DNA of 7,172 nt from an uncultured Fretibacterium sp. (GTDB lineage Bacteria; Synergistota; Synergistia; Synergistales; Aminobacteriaceae), in contig CALBPU010000175.1 in the NCBI GenBank assembly GCA_937899395.1, forward strand, positions 1-7,172, written 5' to 3'. The first letter of the stretch is position 1, and each line of letters starts with the position of its first letter. Below, one piece after another: positions 1-5,101 of the stretch. A program made the position numbers and the translations under genes. The notes beneath the pieces are model-generated. The model worked only from the letters and a program-made list of their open reading frames with translations. It did no database searches and was not told the origin of the DNA.

Positions 1-1
1 A

Positions 2-61
2 AATCGGCAAATCTGAATTTTCACGTGCTGCGAGAACGGCGGCTTTTAATTCGTATATCTT
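2..61 (-). pseudogene. Possible 5'-truncated MetH-like fragment (homocysteine S-methyltransferase domain), running off the left edge
   Basis: Read on the minus strand from position 61 to the window edge, one frame encodes about 20 residues, KIYELKAAVLAAREN followed by SDLPI. This closely resembles the ELKAAVLAARE stretch I remember from the homocysteine-methyltransferase domain of cobalamin-dependent methionine synthase (MetH), for example in Thermotoga. In MetH this stretch lies well inside the domain, so a few hundred bases of coding sequence should precede it. Instead an in-frame TAA (62-64) lies immediately upstream, and the sequence from there to the transferase stop codon at 141 shows no matching coding frame. 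This suggests a decayed gene, a rearrangement junction, or a contig-end artefact. The match is short and from memory. The rest of the gene lies outside the window, so the call is tentative. Confidence 0.35.
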
Positions 62-81
62 TTATTGGCTTACGAATTTTA

Positions 82-104
82 CCCTCATAGTTATAAAACT
101 ACGG
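82..104 (-). other. Imperfect stem-loop downstream of the sugar transferase
   Basis: On the minus strand, CCCGTAGTT and AACTATGAGGG can pair around a TTAT loop, giving about nine pairs with one G-U pair and one bulged A. No U-tract follows, so it is not a convincing intrinsic terminator. It could be a transcript-end structure for the transferase mRNA or a chance hairpin. A second, weaker hairpin (AATGC and GCATT arms) lies just after the transferase stop codon. Nothing else recognisable occurs between 65 and 140. Confidence 0.3.
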
Positions 105-140
105 GATAGGCTTGCTTGTTAATGCACGGGAGCATTTGAT

Positions 141-734
141 TTACTCTAAATTCACGCCCTCAACAAATCCCTCATGCTTAAAAACTTTCGTAAAAGTTTT
201 CAATACACACATGCAATCAAATAAAAATGATTCACGCTTTACATATTCTCCGTCCAATTTCGCTTTATCGGAAATTTCAAGTTCATCACGGCCGTTAATT
301 TGAGCCCAACCTGTTAAACCCGGTTTTATGTCATTAGCACCGTATTTATCACGTTCAGCAATTAAATCAAATTGATTCCATAACGCAGGTCTCGGCCCTA
401 CAATCGACATATCTCCCTTCAATACATTTATAATTTGCGGTAATTCGTCAATCGAATATTTCCTTATCCAACGTCCGCACTTTAATATATATTGCTCGGG
501 ATTTTTGAGTAAATGCGTCGGAGTGTCATGAGGTGTTGAGTTTTTCATTGACCTGAATTTGTAAATCTTAAAAATCTTTTTGTGAAGTCCGACCCTTTTT
601 TGTGTGAAAAACGCTTTGCCTTTATCCTCATGTTTTATAATCAGCGCAAAAATTATCATCGGCACTGCAAAAAATATTAAAGCCGCAAAACTTAACACTA
701 TATCTAAGAATCGTTTTATGAATTTTTTGTACAT
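141..734 (-). CDS. Undecaprenyl-phosphate sugar phosphotransferase (small monotopic phosphoglycosyl transferase, bacterial sugar transferase family)
   Basis: It transfers a phosphosugar from a UDP-sugar to undecaprenyl phosphate at the inner membrane face, the first step in building a capsule, exopolysaccharide, O-antigen or protein glycan. The 197 residues match the small monotopic class (PglC-like). They have a short basic N-terminus, one hydrophobic segment (about 9-33) containing a Pro at 25 where the re-entrant helix breaks, then QKRVG and KFRSM (about 45-63). The catalytic Asp-Glu pair is in SIDELPQ (D96, E97), followed by GPRPAL (113-118) and KPGLTGWAQINGR (137-149). The sequence is complete to the usual C-terminus. 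The donor sugar cannot be told from sequence. The start is the natural MYKKFIKRFLDI opening, but no Shine-Dalgarno sequence precedes it: a terminator-like hairpin and its U-run lie directly upstream. No other glycan genes are present in the window. Confidence 0.93.
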   Translation of the reverse strand: MYKKFIKRFLDIVLSFAALIFFAVPMIIFALIIKHEDKGKAFFTQKRVGLHKKIFKIYKFRSMKNSTPHDTPTHLLKNPEQYILKCGRWIRKYSIDELPQIINVLKGDMSIVGPRPALWNQFDLIAERDKYGANDIKPGLTGWAQINGRDELEISDKAKLDGEYVKRESFLFDCMCVLKTFTKVFKHEGFVEGVNLE

Positions 735-740
735 AATATC

Positions 741-774
741 AAAAATGCAGACCTGCGAAATTTCACAAGCCTGC
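741..774 (-). terminator. Intrinsic terminator-like hairpin after the solute-binding protein gene, abutting the transferase start
   Basis: On the minus strand a 12-pair stem, with two G-U wobbles, is formed by GCAGGCTTGTGA and TCGCAGGTCTGC around an AATT loop (747-774). An ATTTTT run follows at once (741-746). It begins 12 bases after the stop codon of the solute-binding protein, where a terminator is expected. The U-run ends only six bases before the transferase ATG, leaving no room for a promoter or a ribosome binding site. It may end the upstream operon, or act as an attenuator limiting read-through into the transferase. Confidence 0.75.
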
Positions 775-786
775 TTCTGATTTAGT

Positions 787-1710
787 TTATCTAGTTCGGC
801 CTATAATTAAATCAGTGTCCCATTCATAATAAGGCTCTGACAAAATTACTCCTTCAAGAGAATCTTTCATCATGTTTTTGAATTTCGCATTCTGAACTTT
901 CTTCGGAAGCTTCATTCCTTCCGTGTTTCTGTACCAGAAAACTACGTCCGCTCTCTCTGAAGCAAGTGCCGCAGATCTTCCGCCTGAATCAACACTGATG
1001 AGCCTAATATTCTTCTTCAAACGTTTTCCGATTTCAGCTAAAATAGCTGTGTTATAACCTGTCGGCCTTCCGTCGGCAGCTATATAGTCAATGGGCGGTA
1101 AATCTCCTGTAACTGCAACTTTTATTGTGCTTGCATCTTTGAATTCCTGAAATTTTATTTGTTCAGGTTTGCCCGAAAATTCAGCGATATATTTTTGTTC
1201 AAGCCTTGCGAGTGTTCCGTCCTTTTTCATGGCCGATATAGCGTTGTTAAATTCCTTTTGTAACGCTGTGTTGCCTCGCTTAAAACCGAATGAAATCGTC
1301 GAAGGCATCATGTTAATTGAGAAAAGGATTTCGTAATTTGAATTGTTGGTGATTAAATACATTCCTACAGCTTCAGGCAACGAAATTTCATCAACCTGAC
1401 CTGCTCTCAAAGCCATTTGCATTAACAAAAGAGAATCGAAAAATTTAACAACTCTTCTGGTTTTCACAAGTGAAGTTACAAATACTTCGAGCATTTCCTC
1501 TTCCGAAAATTCTCTTTCATCTGTCGGCATTAACGGTGCTACAGCTTTTCGTAAATCGTCGAGACTGCTTTGAAATTCTTCCTCAGTTGTTCCTAAGTAA
1601 GTTAAGACACCGGAATTTACAACAGGTTCTTTTTGTTTCGAGGCAGCAAAACTTACGGAACACGTCGCAAAAATTACAACAAAAACTAAAGCGCATAAAA
1701 ATTTTTTCAT
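787..1710 (-). CDS. Exported solute-binding protein (SBP_bac_3-like) with its two halves in circularly permuted order
   Basis: This is a periplasmic or extracytoplasmic solute-binding protein of 307 residues, presumably for an ABC importer or a sensor. A signal peptide covers 1-22 (KK, hydrophobic core, SFA then A). No clear lipobox is present. The first half (about 34-175) looks like the second part of a normal family 3 protein: LGTTEEEF (39-46), ALRAGQVDE (100-108), then FGFKRGNTAL and the AISAMKKDGTLARLEQKYI end motif (157-175). The second half (about 195-304) looks like the normal beginning: IKVAVTGDLPPIDYI (196-210), GRPTGYNTAILAEIGKRL, ERADVV, and SEPYYEWDTDLIIG (291-304). The normal order is therefore reversed. 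About 20 extra residues follow GTTEEEF and about 20 precede SEPYY. The usual TPER arginine and the Asp after GxVD, which grip amino acids, are not visible. No permease or ATPase gene is nearby. The gene follows alr by 53 bases. Confidence 0.85.
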   Translation of the reverse strand: MKKFLCALVFVVIFATCSVSFAASKQKEPVVNSGVLTYLGTTEEEFQSSLDDLRKAVAPLMPTDEREFSEEEMLEVFVTSLVKTRRVVKFFDSLLLMQMALRAGQVDEISLPEAVGMYLITNNSNYEILFSINMMPSTISFGFKRGNTALQKEFNNAISAMKKDGTLARLEQKYIAEFSGKPEQIKFQEFKDASTIKVAVTGDLPPIDYIAADGRPTGYNTAILAEIGKRLKKNIRLISVDSGGRSAALASERADVVFWYRNTEGMKLPKKVQNAKFKNMMKDSLEGVILSEPYYEWDTDLIIGRTR

Positions 1711-1720
1711 ATCTTCAATT

Positions 1721-1727
1721 TCTCCTT
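1721..1727 (-). promoter_or_regulatory. Ribosome binding site of the solute-binding protein
   Basis: AAGGAGA on the minus strand lies about 10 bases before the ATG at 1710. It is the best Shine-Dalgarno match in the minus-strand block and fixes that start, directly in front of the signal peptide. Confidence 0.8.
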
Positions 1728-1763
1728 CAAAATATATTAAAAGACTTGAAAAATTTTAACGTG

Positions 1764-2930
1764 TTATTTTTTCAGCGTCAAATTTTCGTTCTCAATAAAA
1801 ATTCTCGGTACTCTCATTGAAGGACTACACACTATCTCATGAATAATAGTTCCGGAATTTTTAGCCGCTAACGGTATCAAATCTCCGTCAAAAACTGTCG
1901 CAATATCTCCGGCTTTAACCCCTTTAATATCCGTTACATCAGCCATCGTCATATCCATACAAATTCGTCCTAATATAGGGCATAAATTATCATGAATTTT
2001 TACGTTGAAATTGTTCGACAAAATTCTCGGCAAGCCGTCAGCATATCCTATCGGAAGCACCGCAATTTTTGAATCGCGTTTTAACGTGTAAGTTCTTCCG
2101 TAACTTATCGTTGTTCCTTTCGGTAAATCTCTTACGGCTGTTATCCTGCTCTTAACTTTCATTACAGGGTGCAAATCTATCGTACTGTTTTCATTGCCCG
2201 TATCAGTTGATTCATAACCGTACATCACAAGACCGAAACGCCCCATATCCAAATGAGCTTCAGGGTATTTCAGGACACCTACGCTAGCTGCGGCATGAGT
2301 AATTTTGAATTTCAAACCTAAATCTTCGAGATATTTTTTTGCTTCAAGAATTTTTTTCAGTTGTAAACGTGTATATTCTTCATCATCATCTGCTGCTGCA
2401 AAATGTGTGAACAATCCTTCAGCTTCAATTCCCGGCAAACTGCAAAGCTCAAATATTTTTAACGCTGTTTCATTTTTTTGTTCGTAATCATCAGGCCAAT
2501 AAAAACCCGTTCTGCTCATTCCCGTATCAATCTTAACGTGAATTTTAATTTTTTTGTGAACGCTTTTAGCATAATCCGATAATTTTTTTCCGTTCTCAAA
2601 ATCTCCTACACCCTGAGTAATTCCGTAATCACACATTAATTTCGCAAGCTCTACGGAAGCCTGACCTAAACATAAAATCGGCAATGTAATTCCTTTTTTA
2701 CGAAGTTCAACGCCTTCAGTTACAGCAGCTACAGCAAGCCAATCCGCTCCGCATTCCTGTAACTTTTTCGCACATACAGACATTCCGTGCCCGTAAGCAT
2801 CTGCTTTACATACTCCCAAAAATTTTGCTTCAGGTTTCAAAATGCCTCTTAAAATTTTGAAGTTGTGAGCAAGCTCATCAAGATTTATTTCCGCCCATGT
2901 TCTTGACATTGCTGTTTCTAATTCGTCCAT
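1764..2930 (-). CDS. alr: Alanine racemase (PLP-dependent)
   Basis: It interconverts L- and D-alanine in the cytoplasm, supplying D-Ala for peptidoglycan. The length of 388 residues is normal. The N-terminal PLP barrel starts at RTWAEINLDELAHNF. The PLP-binding lysine is K42 in VCKADAYGHG. HVKIDTGMSRTGF (131-143) and THFAAAD (175-181) are typical barrel motifs. The phosphate-binding serine is kept in THAAASVG (S216), where most family members have ANS and this one has AAS. The second catalytic base is Y277 in ISYGRTY, followed by LPIGYADGLPR (292-302) and GRICMDMTMADV (321-332) of the C-terminal beta domain. M1 is preferred over M8, because only M1 has a purine-rich GGGGGA run upstream. M8 directly precedes the conserved start of the family, so it remains possible. 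It lies 31 bases after the restriction enzyme gene, so cotranscription is likely. Confidence 0.96.
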   Translation of the reverse strand: MDELETAMSRTWAEINLDELAHNFKILRGILKPEAKFLGVCKADAYGHGMSVCAKKLQECGADWLAVAAVTEGVELRKKGITLPILCLGQASVELAKLMCDYGITQGVGDFENGKKLSDYAKSVHKKIKIHVKIDTGMSRTGFYWPDDYEQKNETALKIFELCSLPGIEAEGLFTHFAAADDDEEYTRLQLKKILEAKKYLEDLGLKFKITHAAASVGVLKYPEAHLDMGRFGLVMYGYESTDTGNENSTIDLHPVMKVKSRITAVRDLPKGTTISYGRTYTLKRDSKIAVLPIGYADGLPRILSNNFNVKIHDNLCPILGRICMDMTMADVTDIKGVKAGDIATVFDGDLIPLAAKNSGTIIHEIVCSPSMRVPRIFIENENLTLKK

Positions 2931-2941
2931 GATGAAATTTT

Positions 2942-2947
2942 TCCCCC
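2942..2947 (-). promoter_or_regulatory. Probable weak ribosome binding site of alr
   Basis: On the minus strand a run of five G followed by A lies about 11-12 bases before the ATG at 2930. It is not a perfect Shine-Dalgarno sequence, but nothing better precedes the alternative in-frame ATG at 2909, so it supports the longer start. Confidence 0.45.
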
Positions 2948-2961
2948 AATCGTAAAATTTA

Positions 2962-3717
2962 TCAGGATATTATAGCGGTTTTTGGAGCAGGCATATATTT
3001 GTTTTTTATTTCTTCCCAACGAGGGAAATTTATATCAGTGCCGTAATGTTTTTTATAAGCCCGTCTGAAATCATTTTTCCATAGTCCTGATAAATGTCTT
3101 GTGTCAGGATTTTGATAAACTGTTTCTTCAAATGCCGATAAAAAATCTTCAACACATTCAAAAATTCTTCCTGTCATTCTGTCTGAATACCATTTACAAG
3201 GTCTTAATTCGTGAAGCACATGATTTTTGAACTGTACTGTTATCGGCCATGTTGACATACTTTTAGTGATTTCCCAAATTTTTTTCAGCCATATATCCTG
3301 AATTTTTACATGCCCTGTTTCCTCGTCCATTTTGTAACCGAATATCAAATAATCCGTTTCAAGGTGATAAGGTCTTTCAACTAATTCGTTTGCAAAGGTT
3401 CTGAATTCCGCGAAACTGAATCTCGGTGTGTCATTAAAATTAAATGCTTTAATTTCAAGCCAGCCTGTTTTACTGTTATCAGTATCAAGAAAAATATCAG
3501 GGGGCATATTAATTTGAGGGTTAGGCAAAAAATCAATTTCGTTTTCAATGAGCCATTTCTCAAACCACTCCTGCAAAATTCCTCCGATAACATCACGTCG
3601 TTTTACAGCTACACTTACGTCGCCCATTTGAAATTGTATAAGCCCGTCGAGAGATTTAATTTTGTATTGATTAACGAGAGCTTTATATATTTCTTGAGCC
3701 GTGAGAATTTTTTTCAT
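2962..3717 (-). CDS. Type II restriction endonuclease, PD-(D/E)XK fold, resembling the NgoBV (GGNNCC) family
   Basis: This is probably a type II DNA endonuclease of 251 residues. The nuclease core is visible: PPD (D74) followed 13 residues later by EIK (E88, K90), the PD-X(n)-(D/E)XK metal-binding signature. An upstream acidic residue in ILQEWFEKWL (E50) may complete the site. The segments FQMGDVSVAVKRRDVIGG (29-46), ERPYHLETDYLIFGYKMDE (114-132) and IQDIWLKKIWEIT (139-151) match what I remember of the NgoBV/NlaIV-type family, which cuts GGNNCC. The exact specificity is an inference. GGGAGG on the minus strand (3731-3736) serves as ribosome binding site with a rather long 13-base spacer. It is the first gene of a minus-strand operon with alr, and divergent from argG. 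No DNA methyltransferase is in the window, which is odd for an active enzyme. Base composition resembles its neighbours. The frame is intact. Confidence 0.72.
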   Translation of the reverse strand: MKKILTAQEIYKALVNQYKIKSLDGLIQFQMGDVSVAVKRRDVIGGILQEWFEKWLIENEIDFLPNPQINMPPDIFLDTDNSKTGWLEIKAFNFNDTPRFSFAEFRTFANELVERPYHLETDYLIFGYKMDEETGHVKIQDIWLKKIWEITKSMSTWPITVQFKNHVLHELRPCKWYSDRMTGRIFECVEDFLSAFEETVYQNPDTRHLSGLWKNDFRRAYKKHYGTDINFPRWEEIKNKYMPAPKTAIIS

Positions 3718-3730
3718 GAGATGAATGAAA

Positions 3731-3736
3731 CCTCCC
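3731..3736 (-). promoter_or_regulatory. Ribosome binding site of the restriction endonuclease
   Basis: GGGAGG on the minus strand is a near-perfect Shine-Dalgarno core, 13 bases before the ATG at 3717. The spacing is longer than ideal, which may reduce translation. No nearer in-frame start codon exists. Confidence 0.6.
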
Positions 3737-3753
3737 GTTAAAATTTTTTCAAA

Positions 3754-3764
3754 TATGATATTAT
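3754..3764 (+). promoter_or_regulatory. Candidate -10 region for argG
   Basis: Two overlapping hexamers, TATGAT (3754-3759) and TATTAT (3759-3764), each match the -10 consensus at five of six positions. They lie about 40-50 bases before the argG ATG. No good -35 is visible; GTTAAA (3737-3742), 16 bases upstream of the second hexamer, is a poor match. Initiation from here would fall inside the downstream palindrome. The region is so AT-rich that chance matches are likely. A minus-strand promoter for the endonuclease operon must also lie in this gap but cannot be picked out. Confidence 0.35.
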
Positions 3765-3767
3765 CAT
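3755..3767. promoter_or_regulatory. 13-bp palindrome in the divergent intergenic region
   Basis: ATGATA-T-TATCAT is a perfect inverted repeat around one central base. It shares two bases with the ARG-box-like palindrome that follows. It may be a second operator half or a promoter-overlapping site for either divergent gene. It could also be partly a by-product of the AT-rich sequence. Confidence 0.4.
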
Positions 3768-3781
3768 GAAAAATTTTTCAT
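3766..3781. promoter_or_regulatory. ARG-box-like operator upstream of argG (candidate ArgR site)
   Basis: ATGAAAAATTTTTCAT is a perfect 16-bp palindrome. Its core TGAAAAATTTTTCA matches the palindromic ArgR consensus TGAATAATTATTCA at 12 of 14 positions. It ends 24 bases before the argG start codon and just downstream of the candidate -10 hexamers, where a bound arginine repressor would block initiation. It is also within reach of the divergent endonuclease operon promoter. That the site responds to ArgR is inferred from the sequence match and the gene beside it. Confidence 0.55.
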
Positions 3782-3789
3782 CTTGAAGA

Positions 3790-3795
3790 AAGGAA
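3790..3795 (+). promoter_or_regulatory. Ribosome binding site of argG
   Basis: AAGGAA lies 10 bases before the ATG at 3806 and fixes the start. The resulting N-terminus puts the ATP-binding AYSGGLDTS motif at residues 11-19, as usual for the family. Confidence 0.7.
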
Positions 3796-3805
3796 TTTTT
3801 TTAGT

Positions 3806-5038
3806 ATGCCTGAAAAAAAAGGAAAGGCTGTTTTAGCTTACAGCGGAGGACTTGATACTTCAGTTGCTGTAATGTGGCTCACTGAACAAGGCTGGGATGT
3901 TATAACAATGACTGCCGACGTAGGACAGAAAGACGTTGACCTTCAAGCAGCAAAATCAAAAGCTCTTCACAGCGGAGCCATTAAAGCCTATATATTCGAT
4001 CTGAAAAAAACTTTTGTGGAAAATTATGTATATCCTTCATTAAGAGCTAACGCTATGTATCAAGGAACATATCCTTTAGTATCGGCTTTATCACGTCCGT
4101 TAATCGCAAAAACTTTGGTTGATATTGCGAATAAAGAAGGTGCTGTGGCAGTTGCTCACGGCTGTACGGGAAAAGGTCAGGATCAAGTTAGAATTGAAGT
4201 ATGTGCAACGGCTCTTAACCCGAAAATAAAAGTCCTTGCACCTGTAAGAGATTGGCATTTTACGAGAGAGGCCGAAATTGAATATGCTGCAAAGCACGGA
4301 ATACCCGTCAGAGCTACAGCAGCCTCACCGTATAGCACCGATGATAATTTATGGGGACGTTCGATTGAATGCGGAATGCTCGAAGATCCTTGGAACGAAC
4401 CTCCCGAAGATGCTTACGAGATGACTTCAAACCCTGTTGAAGCTCCTGACGTACCCGAATTTGTCGAAATAAGTTTTGAGGGCGGAATACCTGTTGAACT
4501 TAACGGTGAAAGAATGCACGGTGTTGAATTAATTCAGAAGCTGAATAAAATTGCAGGCCGTCATGGAATTGGAAGAATAGATATGATTGAGGACAGGTTA
4601 GTCGGATTTAAGTCCCGTGAAGTCTATGAATGTCCGGGTTCGACAGTATTGCTTGCAGCTCATCGTGCGATGGAAACGTTGACACTTGATAAACAAGTTT
4701 TGAAGACGAAACGTGAACTTGAAACGAGATTTGCCGAATTGACATACGAAGGTTATTGGTTCTCACCATTAAGGGACGCAATAAATTCATTCATGAATGA
4801 CACCCAGCGTTATGTAAACGGAACTGTAAAGATAAGATTATTCAAAGGTCAGGCAGTAGTGAGAGGTTTGAAAACTGCAAAGAGTATTTACAGACATGAT
4901 CTTGCAACATATTCGGAAGGAGACGCATTTGATCATTCGGCGGCAGTAGGTTTCATTAACATTTGGGGATTGCCAGTTAGAACATGGACATCAACATGGC
5001 CGAGACAAGATGCTGCGGAAATTCCGATAGAGGCATAA
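3806..5038 (+). CDS. argG: Argininosuccinate synthase
   Basis: It condenses citrulline with aspartate using ATP (released as AMP and PPi) to give argininosuccinate, the penultimate step of arginine synthesis, in the cytoplasm. The 410 residues are full length for the family. The N-type ATP pyrophosphatase loop is AYSGGLDTS (11-19). Next come TADVGQ, the substrate loop AHGCTGKGQDQVRIE (about 117-131), LAPVRDW, YSTDDNLWGRSIECGMLEDPW, and IEDRLVGFKSREVYECPG. The C-terminal oligomerisation tail is present. One oddity is Gln in GKGQDQ, where the family usually has Asn. The gene is monocistronic, with its own ribosome binding site, a candidate ARG box upstream and an intrinsic terminator directly downstream. 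No other arginine gene (argH, argF) lies in the window. Confidence 0.98.
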   Translation: MPEKKGKAVLAYSGGLDTSVAVMWLTEQGWDVITMTADVGQKDVDLQAAKSKALHSGAIKAYIFDLKKTFVENYVYPSLRANAMYQGTYPLVSALSRPLIAKTLVDIANKEGAVAVAHGCTGKGQDQVRIEVCATALNPKIKVLAPVRDWHFTREAEIEYAAKHGIPVRATAASPYSTDDNLWGRSIECGMLEDPWNEPPEDAYEMTSNPVEAPDVPEFVEISFEGGIPVELNGERMHGVELIQKLNKIAGRHGIGRIDMIEDRLVGFKSREVYECPGSTVLLAAHRAMETLTLDKQVLKTKRELETRFAELTYEGYWFSPLRDAINSFMNDTQRYVNGTVKIRLFKGQAVVRGLKTAKSIYRHDLATYSEGDAFDHSAAVGFINIWGLPVRTWTSTWPRQDAAEIPIEA

Positions 5039-5046
5039 AAATTTTT

Positions 5047-5076
5047 AAGGCTCTGAAATTTTTCGGAGCCTTTTTC
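5047..5076 (+). terminator. Intrinsic terminator of argG
   Basis: AAGGCTCTGAA (5047-5057) pairs with TTCGGAGCCTT (5062-5072) in an 11-pair stem with one G-U wobble and an ATTT loop. A U-run follows. It starts eight bases after the argG stop codon. On the minus strand the stem is followed by A5T5, so it may also weakly stop the convergent reductase transcript, whose stop codon is at 5102. Confidence 0.92.
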
Positions 5077-5101
5077 TGATACCTGACCGTTTTATTAATT
5101 C

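Noticed and set aside
1..90. Plus-strand frame open from the left edge to TAG at 88-90 (about 29 codons)
   Set aside because: Its translation is Arg/Leu/Ile-rich without recognisable features, and the minus strand of the same bases gives a much more protein-like, MetH-resembling sequence.
65..100. Minus-strand GTTTTATAACTATGAGGGTAAAAT, reminiscent of a type II CRISPR repeat or anti-repeat
   Set aside because: It occurs once, is shorter than a typical repeat, and there are no spacers or cas genes nearby.
112..303. 63-codon plus-strand open frame over the 3' end of the sugar transferase
   Set aside because: It lies antisense to conserved transferase motifs, has no ribosome binding site and no family resemblance.
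787..1710. Lipoprotein signal for the solute-binding protein (FATC near residue 17)
   Set aside because: The residues before Cys do not fit a lipobox (Phe at -3, Thr at -1), while SFA-A gives a normal signal peptidase I site.
1711..1763. Possible promoter or terminator between alr and the solute-binding protein
   Set aside because: The gap is AT-rich, with a TATATT-like hexamer but no credible -35 and no GC-rich hairpin, so neither could be supported.
1470..1820. 116-codon plus-strand open frame opposite the solute-binding protein and alr ends
   Set aside because: It is antisense to two well-supported genes, and its Leu/Phe/Gln-rich composition is what the complement of AT-rich coding sequence gives.
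3381..3596. 71-codon minus-strand frame inside the restriction endonuclease
   Set aside because: It overlaps the nuclease core in another frame. The endonuclease frame carries the PD and EIK motifs and is intact, so this is a shadow.
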